Source of the DNA: Prauserella endophytica
Lineage (GTDB): Bacteria; Actinomycetota; Actinomycetes; Mycobacteriales; Pseudonocardiaceae
Length of the DNA stretch: 64,000 nucleotides
Direction of reading: 5' to 3'
Assembly: GCF_005146945.1 (NCBI RefSeq)
Contig: NZ_SWMS01000010.1
Coordinates: forward strand, 1-64,000
In this document: in pieces, positions 17,571-26,728 of the stretch
Numbering within the stretch: position 1 is the stretch's first letter
Layout: every line of letters begins with the position of its first letter
Program-made: the position numbers and the translations under genes
Notes under the pieces: model-generated
The model's database searches: none
What the model saw: the letters and a program-made list of their open reading frames with translations, nothing else
Told to the model about the DNA's origin: nothing

Positions 17571-18416
17571 GTGCAGGATCCGGGGACGCGGGAGACGACG
17601 CGTCCAGGCTGGGCGGCCCTCGTCCGATTGGTCATCGTCGTCGCCGTGCTGGGCGTGGCGGGCGTGGGAGCGTGGCTCCTCGCCCGCGCGGGCACCCCGG
17701 AGGCGAGCCCGACGACCACCGACATCCCGGCGCTCCAGGTGGAGCCAGCCGACGTCGAGCCGGGATCGGTGATCCCGGCGGCCGACACGATCGCGGGTGC
17801 CGAGACCGGCGGCGGCGAGGTCCGGCCGCAGCAACAGGCGGGCGACCCGCTCGGGGCGTGGGCGGAACGGACGTCGGCCGCGGTCGGCGTCCCGGCAAGG
17901 GCCCTGCGGGCCTATGGCAACGCCGAGCTCGCGCTGCGGGCCCACCAGCCGGACTGCCGGATCTCCTGGGCGACCCTCGCCGGGATCGGCCGTGTCGAGT
18001 CGGATCACGGCCAGTACCGCGACGCGGTGCTGGGCGACGACGGCAGGCCGTCCACCCCGATCATCGGCGTCCCGCTCAACGGCTCCGCCGGGGTGCGGGC
18101 CATCCCCGACACCGACGGCGGCAGGCTCGACGGCGACCCGGTGCACGACCGGGCCGTCGGCCCGATGCAGTTCATCCCCTCGACCTGGGAGCGCTGGGCC
18201 AGCGACGGCAACGGTGACGGGCTCGCCGACCCGCATCAGATCGACGACGCGGCGCTCACCGCGGCCCGCTACCTGTGCGCGGGCGGGCGCGACATGGCCA
18301 GCGCCGAGGGCTGGTGGGCCGGGATCATGTCCTACAACAACTCCGTCGAGTACGCGCAGAAGGTCTTCGGCCTCGCCGACACCTACGCGAGGCAGGCCCA
18401 GACCGCGCAGGGCTGA
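17571..18416 (+). CDS. Lytic transglycosylase-like protein, membrane-anchored
   Basis: A 281-residue protein starting with GTG. A single transmembrane anchor (LVRLVIVVAVLGVAGVGAWLLA, about residues 17-38) is followed by a Pro/Thr-rich linker and a C-terminal lysozyme-like transglycosylase domain of the MltB/SLT-like type. The domain shows ISWATLAGIGRVESDHG with the probable catalytic Glu, VGPMQFIPSTWERWASDGNGDG, the helix AALTAARYLCAGGRD and IMSYNNSVEYAQKV. The domain should act outside the membrane on peptidoglycan. Substrate and regulation are not visible. Confidence 0.88.
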   Translation: MQDPGTRETTRPGWAALVRLVIVVAVLGVAGVGAWLLARAGTPEASPTTTDIPALQVEPADVEPGSVIPAADTIAGAETGGGEVRPQQQAGDPLGAWAERTSAAVGVPARALRAYGNAELALRAHQPDCRISWATLAGIGRVESDHGQYRDAVLGDDGRPSTPIIGVPLNGSAGVRAIPDTDGGRLDGDPVHDRAVGPMQFIPSTWERWASDGNGDGLADPHQIDDAALTAARYLCAGGRDMASAEGWWAGIMSYNNSVEYAQKVFGLADTYARQAQTAQG

Positions 18417-18460
18417 CCTGTGGCGGCCCTCACCTCGGGGTAGGTGCTAGTTTCGATGGC

Positions 18461-18886
18461 GTGTCCCCGAGCTCAACGACGGCACGCCGGCTCGCGATCG
18501 TCGGCGTCTCGGTGCTGAGCCTGGTGATCTGCTGCGGGCTCGCCTGGTGGCAGTGGGAGCGGTACTCCTCGGCCGGCGGCACGTTCCAGAACCTGGGTTA
18601 CGTACTGCAGTGGCCGCTGTTCGGGCTCTTCCCGGCCTTCATGTTCTGGCGCATCCGCAGGCTGAGCCGTCAGGCGAAGGAAGCCGAGCAGCACGGCGCG
18701 AGCGGAGGGGACACGACGAGCAGTGGCCGGGCCGAGTGGGGCCGCAGGCCCGCCGAGGTCCCGGCGCCCCGTCCCGCCGCGCGCCAGGCTCCGTCCTCCG
18801 AGCCTGCCGACGACGAGGACGAGGAGCTGGCCGCCTACAACAGGTACCTGGCCGAGTTGAACGCCCGCGATCAAGAGGTGACATGA
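18461..18886 (+). CDS. Hypothetical membrane protein, partner of the DUF3817 gene
   Basis: A 141-residue protein with two N-terminal transmembrane segments (LAIVGVSVLSLVICCGLAWW and YVLQWPLFGLFPAFMFW). A basic stop-transfer WRIRRLSRQAKEAEQ and a charged, Pro-rich cytoplasmic tail ending in DDEDEELAAYNRYLAELNARDQ follow. The GTG at 18461 is the start that puts the first membrane segment near the N-terminus. It is followed immediately (one base) by the DUF3817 gene, a gene pair that is conserved in actinobacteria. Function unknown. Confidence 0.75.
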   Translation: MSPSSTTARRLAIVGVSVLSLVICCGLAWWQWERYSSAGGTFQNLGYVLQWPLFGLFPAFMFWRIRRLSRQAKEAEQHGASGGDTTSSGRAEWGRRPAEVPAPRPAARQAPSSEPADDEDEELAAYNRYLAELNARDQEVT

Positions 18887-18887
18887 C

Positions 18888-19241
18888 ATGGTGACGACCG
18901 ACCGCGACGAGACGCAGGCGGCTCCGGCCGCGACGTCCCTGCGTGGACCACTCCAGCGGTTCCGCATCGCGGCCTTCGCCACCGGCATCGGGCTGATCGG
19001 GCTGTGCGTGGTGATGATCGTGCGCTACGGCTTCGACAACCCGGGCCCGTCCGCGATCTATTCGCCCATCCACGGCGTGATCTACATGATCTACCTCGTC
19101 GTGGCGGTGGACCTCGCGCTCAAGGCCCGCTGGTCGGTGAAGGGGACCGTCGGCGTCCTGCTCGCCGGCTGCGTCCCCCTCCTTTCCTTCTACGTCGAGC
19201 GCAAGGTCACCCAGCGCGTCACCGAGGGCCGGAAGCTCTGA
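18888..19241 (+). CDS. DUF3817 family membrane protein
   Basis: A 117-residue integral membrane protein of the DUF3817 family. It has three predicted transmembrane helices (RIAAFATGIGLIGLCVVMIV, IHGVIYMIYLVVAVDLALKA and VGVLLAGCVPLLSFYVERKV). The central HGVIYMIY motif and C-terminal SFYVERKV are typical of the family. It is translationally coupled to the preceding membrane gene. Its last 23 bases overlap the end of the converging spermidine synthase gene. Function unknown. Confidence 0.85.
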   Translation: MVTTDRDETQAAPAATSLRGPLQRFRIAAFATGIGLIGLCVVMIVRYGFDNPGPSAIYSPIHGVIYMIYLVVAVDLALKARWSVKGTVGVLLAGCVPLLSFYVERKVTQRVTEGRKL

Positions 19242-20079
19242 CCGAGTACGGCGGCACGGTGCAGCCGCGCAGCGTCTCGGCGTCGATCGAGGCGGGGCGG
19301 TAGCCCGTTCCGGCCGTGAGCCGCGTGGTCATGGCGCCCACCGGGTCGGCCACCACGTCGGTGCGGCCGGAAAGGAACGCCCACTCGTGCTCGTCGGAGC
19401 CGAAGTACACGACCGTGCCGAACACCTCGGTGAACCGGCGCCACGCCGCGAGCAGCGTGTCGTTGCGCCACAGCGTCGGGCAGCCGGCCTGGCAGGTCAC
19501 CACGCCACCGGGGGCGAGCACGGCTGCGCAGCTGCGCAGGAAGCCCGTCTCGTAGAGCCGGTTGTGCTGTGCCTGCTCGTCGGTGTTCTCGTCCGGCAGG
19601 TCGATCACCACGACGTCGTAGCGGGTCCGCGTGGTGGCGAGGAAGTCGAAGCCGTCGCGGTAGTGCACCCGCACCCGGCCCTCGCCCCGTTCGGCCTCGG
19701 CGAGCTCGGCAGGTGTGTAGCCGTAGGGCAGGTGCTCGGCGCACGCGCGCACGGCGAGGTGGTCGATGTCGACGTGGTGGACCAGCCCGGCGCCGTGGGC
19801 GACGGCGAGCTGGCTCGCGACGCCCTCGCTGGAACCGACCACCAGCACGTTGCGCACCTGGTCGGCCAGCAGCAGCGCGGGCACCATGAGCGCCTCGTGG
19901 TAGACGAGCTGGCTCTGCTCCGTGCTCTGCCGCTCGTCGTCGCAGAACAGCGTGATGCCCTGGGCGGTCCGCCCGATCACGACGTGCTGGAAGTCGGTGT
20001 GGGTGTCGAGGATGGTCTCCGACACGTCCCAGATCCGGGTGAGGCCGGGACCGAGCGGTTCGACGATCTGCTTGGTCAT
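19219..20079 (-). CDS. speE: Spermidine synthase family protein
   Basis: Transfers an aminopropyl group from decarboxylated SAM to putrescine or a similar amine. The 286-residue protein has the N-terminal beta-domain and a Rossmann methyltransferase-like core. The core has VLVVGSSEGVASQLAV (SAM-type glycine loop, about residues 79-94), VHHVDIDHLAV and the active-site stretch YDVVVIDLPDENTDEQAQHNRLY. The GxxEG loop replaces the usual GGGDG, a variation seen in many actinobacterial homologues, so the exact amine is uncertain. It starts one base after the SpeD stop and is the third gene of a polyamine operon. Confidence 0.85.
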   Translation of the reverse strand: MTKQIVEPLGPGLTRIWDVSETILDTHTDFQHVVIGRTAQGITLFCDDERQSTEQSQLVYHEALMVPALLLADQVRNVLVVGSSEGVASQLAVAHGAGLVHHVDIDHLAVRACAEHLPYGYTPAELAEAERGEGRVRVHYRDGFDFLATTRTRYDVVVIDLPDENTDEQAQHNRLYETGFLRSCAAVLAPGGVVTCQAGCPTLWRNDTLLAAWRRFTEVFGTVVYFGSDEHEWAFLSGRTDVVADPVGAMTTRLTAGTGYRPASIDAETLRGCTVPPYSVRASGPR

Positions 20080-20080
20080 C

Positions 20081-20470
20081 TCACGCCCCCGCGGTGGTGG
20101 CCTGCCGTCCGCGCTGGACGGTCTTCATGGTCAGTGAGCCGGTGCCGAGCGCGGCGGCGAGCAGCCGCACGGCCTCCTCGGGATCGGCCCGGTCGCCGCA
20201 CGTGAACACGTCGACGAACACCGCGCCGATCTCCGGATAGGTGTGCACCGAGGCGTGCGACTCGGCCAGCATGGCGAGCACGGTGACGCCCTGGGGCTCG
20301 AACCGGTGTGCGATCACCTCGCGCACGGTCGCCCCGGCCGTGGTCAGCGTGTCCGCGAGCGTGGTGCGCAGGAACCGCTCGTCGTCGAGCACTCCCGGCT
20401 CGATGCCGTCCAGCTCGGCCAGGACGTGCCTGCCGGAGAAAACGCCGACCTCGGCGAACTCACTCGGCAC
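20081..20470 (-). CDS. speD: S-adenosylmethionine decarboxylase proenzyme
   Basis: Makes the aminopropyl donor for spermidine synthesis. The 129-residue protein is of the short prokaryotic (SpeH/SpeD class 1B) type. It carries the self-cleavage motif ESHASVHTYPE (about residues 68-78), in which the Ser after Glu becomes the pyruvoyl group. The HTYPE context and conserved Cys (VFTCGD) follow. Start is GTG at 20470 with GGGAGG upstream. It overlaps the end of the decarboxylase gene by 11 bases and is directly followed by speE. Confidence 0.93.
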   Translation of the reverse strand: MPSEFAEVGVFSGRHVLAELDGIEPGVLDDERFLRTTLADTLTTAGATVREVIAHRFEPQGVTVLAMLAESHASVHTYPEIGAVFVDVFTCGDRADPEEAVRLLAAALGTGSLTMKTVQRGRQATTAGA

Positions 20471-21638
20471 TCGGGGGCCTCCCTTCATGGATGCTGTGGA
20501 TGCAGTAGGTGCGCAGGGGCGGGATACCGTTGAACGCCACAGACGAGTAGCTCGCCGTGTAGGCACCGGCGGAGAGGATGTCGATCCGGTCGCCCGGCCG
20601 CAAGGACAGGGGCAGCCGGTAGGGCGTCCGCTGGTACAGCACGTCGTCACCATCGCATGTCGGACCTGCGATGATCACCGGCCCGTCCGCCGTCGAGTGA
20701 TCTGTGACAACCTCGAGCCGGTACGCGATCGCCTCGTTCTCCGTCTCGGCCAGCCCGTTGTAGCGGCCGACGTCGAGATACACCCAGCGTTCCGGGTCGT
20801 CGGCGGACTTGCGGGACACCAGCACGACCTCGCAGCGGATGAGCCCCGCCTCGGCGACGATCGCCCTGCCCGGTTCGAGCACCACCTCGGGTTCCTGCCC
20901 CGGAAGGTGCTCGCGCAGGGCCGCGCCGATCGCGGCGGCGTAGTCGGCCGGTGCGGGCGCCGGCCCGGTGTAGGCGACACTGATGCCGCCGCCGACGTTC
21001 AGCCTGCGCAGTGGCACGCCGTGTTCGGCCGTCGCCGTGAACACCTTGGCGGCGGAGGCGATCGCGAGGTCCCAGGCGCCGGTGTCGAGCTGCTGAGAGC
21101 CGACGTGGAAGCTGACCCCGGCTGGATCGAGGCCGAGTTCGGCGGCACGCAGCAGGAGCGGCACGGCCTGGTCGGCGGCGCAGCCGAACTTGCGGCCGAA
21201 TGGCGTCACCGACGCGGGCGCCTCCACCAGCAGGCGCACCGACACCTCCGCGCCCGGCGCCCGCTCGGCGACGTTGACCAGGTCGCTCTCGGCTTCGACC
21301 ACGTACTCGCGCACGCCCGCGCGGTGGGCGAACGCGATGTCGGCAGGCTTCTTGACCGTGTTGCCGTACGACAGCGTCTCCGGAGCGGCGCCCGCGGCGA
21401 GGCACAGCTCGATCTCCGCCGGGCTCGCGACGTCGAAGGAGGCGCCCGCGGCCACGAGCGCGCGCAGCACGGCGGGCTCGGGGTTGGCCTTGACGGCGTA
21501 CTGGACGCGGCTGCCTTCGAAGGTCGCGGCCAGTGTGCGGTAGCGCTCCAGGACGGTGTCGACGTCGATCACGAGACAGGGAGTGGGCGGGTCGTGTTCG
21601 GCGAGGAAGCCGCGAATTCGATCGAGCGTGGTACTCAC
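20460..21638 (-). CDS. PLP-dependent amino-acid decarboxylase (ornithine decarboxylase type)
   Basis: A 392-residue fold-type III PLP enzyme. The Schiff-base lysine is in YAVKANPEPAVL (about residues 48-59) and the phosphate loop is GGGIS. EPGRAIVAEAG and the C-terminal substrate Cys/Asp motif GPTCDGDDVL match ornithine rather than diaminopimelate decarboxylases. First gene of the operon with speD and speE, so putrescine (or a related diamine) is the expected product. The GTG at 21638 (STTLDRIRGF) is chosen by homology length. An ATG at 21686 would add 16 residues. Confidence 0.85.
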   Translation of the reverse strand: MSTTLDRIRGFLAEHDPPTPCLVIDVDTVLERYRTLAATFEGSRVQYAVKANPEPAVLRALVAAGASFDVASPAEIELCLAAGAAPETLSYGNTVKKPADIAFAHRAGVREYVVEAESDLVNVAERAPGAEVSVRLLVEAPASVTPFGRKFGCAADQAVPLLLRAAELGLDPAGVSFHVGSQQLDTGAWDLAIASAAKVFTATAEHGVPLRRLNVGGGISVAYTGPAPAPADYAAAIGAALREHLPGQEPEVVLEPGRAIVAEAGLIRCEVVLVSRKSADDPERWVYLDVGRYNGLAETENEAIAYRLEVVTDHSTADGPVIIAGPTCDGDDVLYQRTPYRLPLSLRPGDRIDILSAGAYTASYSSVAFNGIPPLRTYCIHSIHEGRPPSAE

Positions 21639-22822
21639 CCTGCCCAGCGTCTCAGGTCCCGGCGCGCCGTGGGAACGCGGCTCCATTCCGTGCGGAGCAG
21701 AGCGGCGCGCGAGCGGTGAAGTTGCAGTCCTGACCTCGGCGTCAGCTCTCGGCGCCACGGTGGGGAGGCGCCCATTCGAATAGCACGCCGGGTGCCGGAA
21801 ATATATGGCTTTGGCCATTGTCCGAATAGTTCGCCGTGAAATGGCCGCGGCGCGAATCCGACCTTCGCGCGCGCTGTGCCGACAATTCCGGATGGAGGTG
21901 GAATGCGTCCCGGCGGCCTTCCTGGGCGCGCCGGACGGCGGCTCGGGCGCTGGGGGCCGCCGGCATCACGAACGTGGCTTGTCGCGATGTCCCGGAACGC
22001 GCTTCCGGGACCCTGATCACGGGTAAGGCCAGGCTAAATCGCAGGCTCACCCTGCTCGACCGGCTCCGGGGTCGCGTTCGGTCATGGTCAGCGGGGTGTC
22101 GTGGGGTAATGGGTGAATGATTCCCGAGATCGAAGCCGGTGTGGTTTACCCTGGGTAGCACGCCAAGATGGGAGAGCGGGGTCTGGACCGCAGTGTCCGC
22201 GATGTCACGCTTCGGTGAAGATCCCCTGGCCGAGACGCTGAACCCGTTAAGAAGCACCGGATACATCCCGTTCGCCGAAGCCACAACATCGGGGACTCTT
22301 TGGTGTGTTCACTCCACCGTGACGGCGTGTCGACTAGGCCGTTCGAGTGGCTAGAAGGTGTCCATTGCTCTATGTGGGTGATGCTTGATGCCTTGCTTGC
22401 CATGAATGCGGTAACCGAATTGCCGGGGACCGGATCGCCGTCGGGTGATTCGGTGGGCCACCGAAGAGTGAGAATCGGTATTTCCGCTGGTCACGGGCCA
22501 TAGATCGAGAACATTTGCCGAGCACCCGATTGGTGTACGCTTTCTGGCACCTCGACCGAAGTCAATTGGGCACTGATGCGCGCCTGGACGCTGTGCAGTT
22601 CGCATGATGCGATGTGCGGTGCCCTCAGGGGGTTGACGGACGTCGTGCCGGTAGACGTACGAGAACGGCTGAATGCTGGCGAGGACCAGCGGCGAAGGAT
22701 GGGCTCACATGCGGTACACGACTGGTCGCGTACGACACTTGGCCTCGCCTGACGGGACCCGGTAGGCGAGGAGCCATGAGCCGTCCGCAGTCAGCGAGCA
22801 AGCCGGAAGAGGAGTCACCTTC
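21639..22822. other. Gene-free 1.2-kb region upstream of the conservon
   Basis: No open frame here has family resemblance or GC-rich third positions of the local kind. The base composition looks less GC-rich than the flanks (AT-rich patches near 21800-21840, 22400-22560). It holds the promoter of the polyamine operon at its left end and the leader of cvnA at its right end. No tRNA-like or known riboswitch structure was recognised. A non-coding RNA cannot be excluded. Confidence 0.5.
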
Positions 22823-25800
22823 GTGACCGTTGCTGGAGAAGGTCAAGTGCCCGTGGGGACGCTTCTCGGCCAGCCGGCCCCGACGCCGTCCAAGTGGCGT
22901 GCCCTCGTGCGATGGCGCGACTGGAGCCTGCCCGTCAAGCTCGGCGCCGTCACGCTGGTCCCCATCGTCATCGCGCTCGTGCTGGGCGGCATCACGCTCG
23001 GCAACCAGATCGAGCGCTCCGACCGCTACGACCGCGTGGCGCAGCTCGCCGACCTCGGCGCCTCCACGCGCGCCGTGCTCGACGGCCTGCAGCGTGAGCG
23101 CACGCAGACAGCGCGGCTGCTCACCGACGGCTCCGGCCTGAACTCACCGGAGCTGCGCGACGCGCGAGCCGCCGTCGACCGCGCGGCCGGTCCGCTCACG
23201 TCCGCGGCGGGCGCCGCCGAGCTGGACGGCATCGCCGGCCCTCGTCAGGAGGTCAGCGATCAGCTGGGCCGGCTCGGCAGCCTGCGCGATCAGGTCGCCG
23301 CGGGCCAGGTCGGCCCCGTGCCGGCCGTCACCGAGTACTCGAGCATCACCTCGGCCCTGCTCAACCTCGACGTCGCGGTCGTGGCCGGCATGGGCGACGA
23401 CGGCCTCGGCGGCACGCCGAGCGCACTGCACGACCTGCTAGTCGCGCGGGAAGAGGTGTCGGTCCAGCAGGCGCTGATCGGCTACGGCATCAGCCGCGGC
23501 GGTCTCGCGCCGAGCGAGTTCAACCAGGTCCGCACGTCGGACGTGCGGCTGACCGACCGACTCGCGGAGTTCCGCATCGCCGCCACCGGCGCCCAGCTCC
23601 AGGACTTCGACTCCACGGTCCGCGGGGACGACTTCGACAACCGCGACCGCGTGGTCAAGACGGTGCTGGCCGAGCAGGACTCGGGTGGCTCCGCGGGCTT
23701 CGGCTCGACCTCGGAGCAGCAGTGGGCCGACACCTCCGGCGCCGTGTTCACGAGCCTCGGAGACGTCAGCGACAGGCTCGGCGGCGAGCTCACCAGCACG
23801 GCGGGCGAGCTGGCCGACGGCGCGAGCACTGGCGTGGTCGTGCTCGCCGTGGTCCTCGTCATCGCGCTGCTGCTCGCGGCGGCCGTGGTCTTTCTCATCA
23901 CGCGGCAGCTGCTGCGCTCGCTGAAGCTCTTGCGCACCAGGGCACTGGAGGTCGCCGAGCACGACCTGCCCTCGGCCGTGCGCACGATCCAGGAGGGCCG
24001 GTCGCAGAGCACGGACGTGCAGCCCGTGCCCGTCGGGACCAACGACGAGATCGGCGAGGTCGCCAGAGCGTTCGACGCCGTGCACAGCCAGGCGCTGCGC
24101 CTCGCCGTCGAGCAGGCCGGCATGCGCACCGGCTACGCGAGCGTGTTCGTCAACCTGTCGCGGCGCAGCCAGAGCCTCGTGCAGCGGCAGCTGCAGCTGA
24201 TCGAGCGGCTCGAACGCGACGAGGAGGACGCCGACCAGCTGGCGACGCTGTTCCAGCTCGACCATCTCGCCACGCGCATGCGGCGCAACAACGAGAACCT
24301 CATGGTGCTTTCCGGCGCGGAGCCGGGCCGCAGGTCCGGCCAGCCCGTCAGCACCACCGACGTCCTGCGGGCCGCGGTGTCGGAGATCGAGCAGTACCAG
24401 CGGGTCGTGGTGCAGCCGCCGCCTCAGGTGCGGGTCGTCGGCTACGCCGCGGGCGACCTGGTCCGGCTCGTCGCCGAGCTGCTCGACAACGCCACCGCGT
24501 TCTCCGCGCCCGAGACACAGGTGACGGTGGCGACGCGGCAGCTGGAGGACGGCTCGCTGTCGATCGACATCATGGACCGCGGCATCGGCATGAACGAGGC
24601 CGAGGTGACGGAGGCCAACGCGCGCCTGACCGAGGCGGGCTCGGTGGACCTCGCCACGTCGCGCCGCATGGGCCTGTTCGTGGTCGGCCGGCTCGCGAGC
24701 AGGCACAACTTCGGCGTCGCCCTGCACGGCGGCAAGGACATCGTCGGGGTGCGTGCGACCGTGAAGGTGCCCGCTGAGCTCGTGATGGACGGCCAGGGCA
24801 CGCCGCAGTCCATGCCCCCGCGGGGCGAGACCACCCCGCAGCTGCCACAGGCACCGCAGGCCTCGGCCCCCGCGGGTCAGGGCCCCGGCGGGCTGCCCCG
24901 CAGGCAGACCAACGGCGCGAGCAGGCCGGGTGCGCTGCCGGCGTTCTCGCAGGGCACGCCACCGCCCTCGGCCAACGAGGTGTCCGGCACAGCGTTGTTC
25001 ACGCCGATCGGGCGCGACGAACCGGAGGAGGGGGCCCGCACTCAGCAGGTGCCACCGCCCAGGTGGCCCCAGCAGCACGACCAGCAGGCCGCGGCCGACG
25101 AGCCGTCCCGCAACGGCGTCGTGCCCCCGGAGACGGCGGCGGAGACCACCGCGGCCACCCCGGTCGTCACCGACGGCGCGGTTGCCGAGGACACGGAGGC
25201 CACCGAACGCACGCCGGCTCCCGGGGCGCCGTCCGAGGAGACCGGGCGGCAGCCGGATCCGGAGAAGGCGGCCGAGCCGGCAGCGGAGCAGCCGCAGGCC
25301 GACGATGCGCTGAGCGGCAAGGAACTCTTCGCCGCCAACAGCACCGTCGTGAGCGACTGGTGGAGCGCGGCCACCACGGCGAGCGACGCCGAGCGCCGCG
25401 CCCGGCAGAGCATGGACCCGTCGGAAACGACGCCGATCTTCGACGAGATGCTCTCGGTGTGGTTCCGCAGCGATGCCGACGCGTCGGCGTCCCAGGGCGG
25501 CCGCAGTGGCTGGGACTTCGCCGCGGACGAGCGGTGGCGCGCCGTGCAGGCCGTGTCGGAGGTGTCGCCTTCGGACTACACCAAGGCCGGACTTCCCAGG
25601 CGTCGCAAGGGAGAACAGCTCCTGCCCGGTAGCGCGGTCCCGCCGAGCCCGGCCCCGGACGCCGCGGCGAAGGAGAAGGACGGCAAGCCGGAACTGCCCG
25701 CGCGGGACCCGGTCGACGTGCGCAGCAGGCTCAGCAGCTTCCAGCAGGGCGTGAGCCGAGGCCGCAGGCAGAGCGGCGCGGCCGAGCCGGAGACCCCGGA

Positions 25801-26272
25801 GTCGCCCGCGGCCCAGCCGCAGGCCGAGCGGCCGAAGACCACCGCCTCGGGACTGCCACAGCGGCAGCCGAGGAAGAAGGCGGCACAGACGCCGGCACCG
25901 GCGCAGGCGGCGGACACCGCGGCGGCACGGCCGGCCGCGGAACCCGCGCCGCAGGCCGGTGCGAGCCAGGGCGCCGCTCCCGCCTCGGAGTGGGCGTTCG
26001 CCTCCGACGACCGGTGGCGGACCGTGCAGGCGGTTGCCGAGTCCTCGCCGTCGAGCTACACGGCGGCGGGCCTGCCGAGGCGCCGCAGGGGTGAACAGCT
26101 GCTTCCCGGCAGCGTGTCCGCATCGAGCACGACCGAGAGCCGGCCGAGGACCGAACGCGACCCCGCGGACGTCAGGGGCAGGCTCAGCAGCTTCCAGCAG
26201 GGTATTCGCCGAGGCAGGCATCGGACCGCTCAGGCGACCGAGAGCACTCAAGAGAAAGTGGAGGGTGAATGA
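22823..26272 (+). CDS. cvnA: Conservon histidine-kinase-like protein CvnA
   Basis: A 1149-residue membrane sensor. TM1 is near residues 37-60 (KLGAVTLVPIVIALVLGGI). An extracellular nitrate-sensor-like (NIT) helical domain follows, then TM2 near 336-357, a HAMP linker, the dimerisation helix region LFQLDHLATRMRRNNENLMVLSG and a histidine-kinase-type ATPase (AELLDNATAFSAPETQV near 552, DRGIGMNEAEV, MGLFVVGRLASRH). A very long Pro/Ala/Glu-rich tail follows. It contains two copies of an 80-90-residue module (near 896 and 1056) with matching W-x-FA-x-D-RWR-VQAV, GLPRRR-GEQLLPGS and RLSSFQQG segments. First gene of cvnABCD; GTG start after GGAAGAGGAG. Confidence 0.93.
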   Translation: MTVAGEGQVPVGTLLGQPAPTPSKWRALVRWRDWSLPVKLGAVTLVPIVIALVLGGITLGNQIERSDRYDRVAQLADLGASTRAVLDGLQRERTQTARLLTDGSGLNSPELRDARAAVDRAAGPLTSAAGAAELDGIAGPRQEVSDQLGRLGSLRDQVAAGQVGPVPAVTEYSSITSALLNLDVAVVAGMGDDGLGGTPSALHDLLVAREEVSVQQALIGYGISRGGLAPSEFNQVRTSDVRLTDRLAEFRIAATGAQLQDFDSTVRGDDFDNRDRVVKTVLAEQDSGGSAGFGSTSEQQWADTSGAVFTSLGDVSDRLGGELTSTAGELADGASTGVVVLAVVLVIALLLAAAVVFLITRQLLRSLKLLRTRALEVAEHDLPSAVRTIQEGRSQSTDVQPVPVGTNDEIGEVARAFDAVHSQALRLAVEQAGMRTGYASVFVNLSRRSQSLVQRQLQLIERLERDEEDADQLATLFQLDHLATRMRRNNENLMVLSGAEPGRRSGQPVSTTDVLRAAVSEIEQYQRVVVQPPPQVRVVGYAAGDLVRLVAELLDNATAFSAPETQVTVATRQLEDGSLSIDIMDRGIGMNEAEVTEANARLTEAGSVDLATSRRMGLFVVGRLASRHNFGVALHGGKDIVGVRATVKVPAELVMDGQGTPQSMPPRGETTPQLPQAPQASAPAGQGPGGLPRRQTNGASRPGALPAFSQGTPPPSANEVSGTALFTPIGRDEPEEGARTQQVPPPRWPQQHDQQAAADEPSRNGVVPPETAAETTAATPVVTDGAVAEDTEATERTPAPGAPSEETGRQPDPEKAAEPAAEQPQADDALSGKELFAANSTVVSDWWSAATTASDAERRARQSMDPSETTPIFDEMLSVWFRSDADASASQGGRSGWDFAADERWRAVQAVSEVSPSDYTKAGLPRRRKGEQLLPGSAVPPSPAPDAAAKEKDGKPELPARDPVDVRSRLSSFQQGVSRGRRQSGAAEPETPESPAAQPQAERPKTTASGLPQRQPRKKAAQTPAPAQAADTAAARPAAEPAPQAGASQGAAPASEWAFASDDRWRTVQAVAESSPSSYTAAGLPRRRRGEQLLPGSVSASSTTESRPRTERDPADVRGRLSSFQQGIRRGRHRTAQATESTQEKVEGE

Positions 26273-26721
26273 CCGCGCCGGAACGGGCTCAGCCCCAGCA
26301 GAATCAGTTCGGGTGGCTGGTGAACGACTTCGCCGAGCGGGTGCCCGGCGTGGCCCACGCCGTGGTGGTGTCGGCGGACGGGCTGCTGCTCACCGCCTCC
26401 AACCGGCTCCCCCTCGACCGGGCCGACCAGCTCGCCGCGGTCGCCTCCGGGCTCGTCAGCCTCACCCAGGGTGCGGCACGCTGCTTCGAGGCGGGCGCGG
26501 TCAACGAGACCGTCGTGGAGATGGAGCTCGGCATCATGGTGCTGATGTCCATCAGCGACGGCTCGTGCCTCGCCGTGCTGGCCGCGCCCAACTGCGACAT
26601 CGGTCAGGTGGCGTACGAGATGACGCTGCTCGTCGACCGCGTCGGGCAGATCCTCACGCCGGAGCTGCGGGCTCAGCTGCAGGGCGCGGGCGGCCCGCTG
26701 GTCGGCGAACCGGTGGGATGA
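26269..26721 (+). CDS. cvnB: Roadblock/LC7 protein CvnB
   Basis: A 150-residue roadblock/LC7 domain protein, the second member of a conservon. The domain runs from FGWLVNDFAERVPGVAHAVVVSADGLLLTASNRLP to the strand VLMSISDGSCLAVLAAPNCDIGQVAYEM. It overlaps cvnA by four bases (ATGA). In known conservons the roadblock protein binds the small GTPase (CvnD) and acts as regulator of its nucleotide state. It should sit at the inner membrane face with CvnA. Confidence 0.95.
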   Translation: MTAPERAQPQQNQFGWLVNDFAERVPGVAHAVVVSADGLLLTASNRLPLDRADQLAAVASGLVSLTQGAARCFEAGAVNETVVEMELGIMVLMSISDGSCLAVLAAPNCDIGQVAYEMTLLVDRVGQILTPELRAQLQGAGGPLVGEPVG

Positions 26722-26728
26722 CCGCGCG

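Noticed and set aside
20460-21818. Longer start for the PLP decarboxylase (from 21818)
   Set aside because: The extra 60 residues are low in family resemblance and run into the promoter region. The GTG at 21638 gives the normal family length.
21639-22822. Small open frames in the gene-free region
   Set aside because: Their translations lack any family resemblance and have third-base composition unlike the real genes around them.
23438-26251. Long minus-strand frame opposite cvnA
   Set aside because: His/Arg/Gly-rich translation with no domain; it is the complement of a clear conservon gene.
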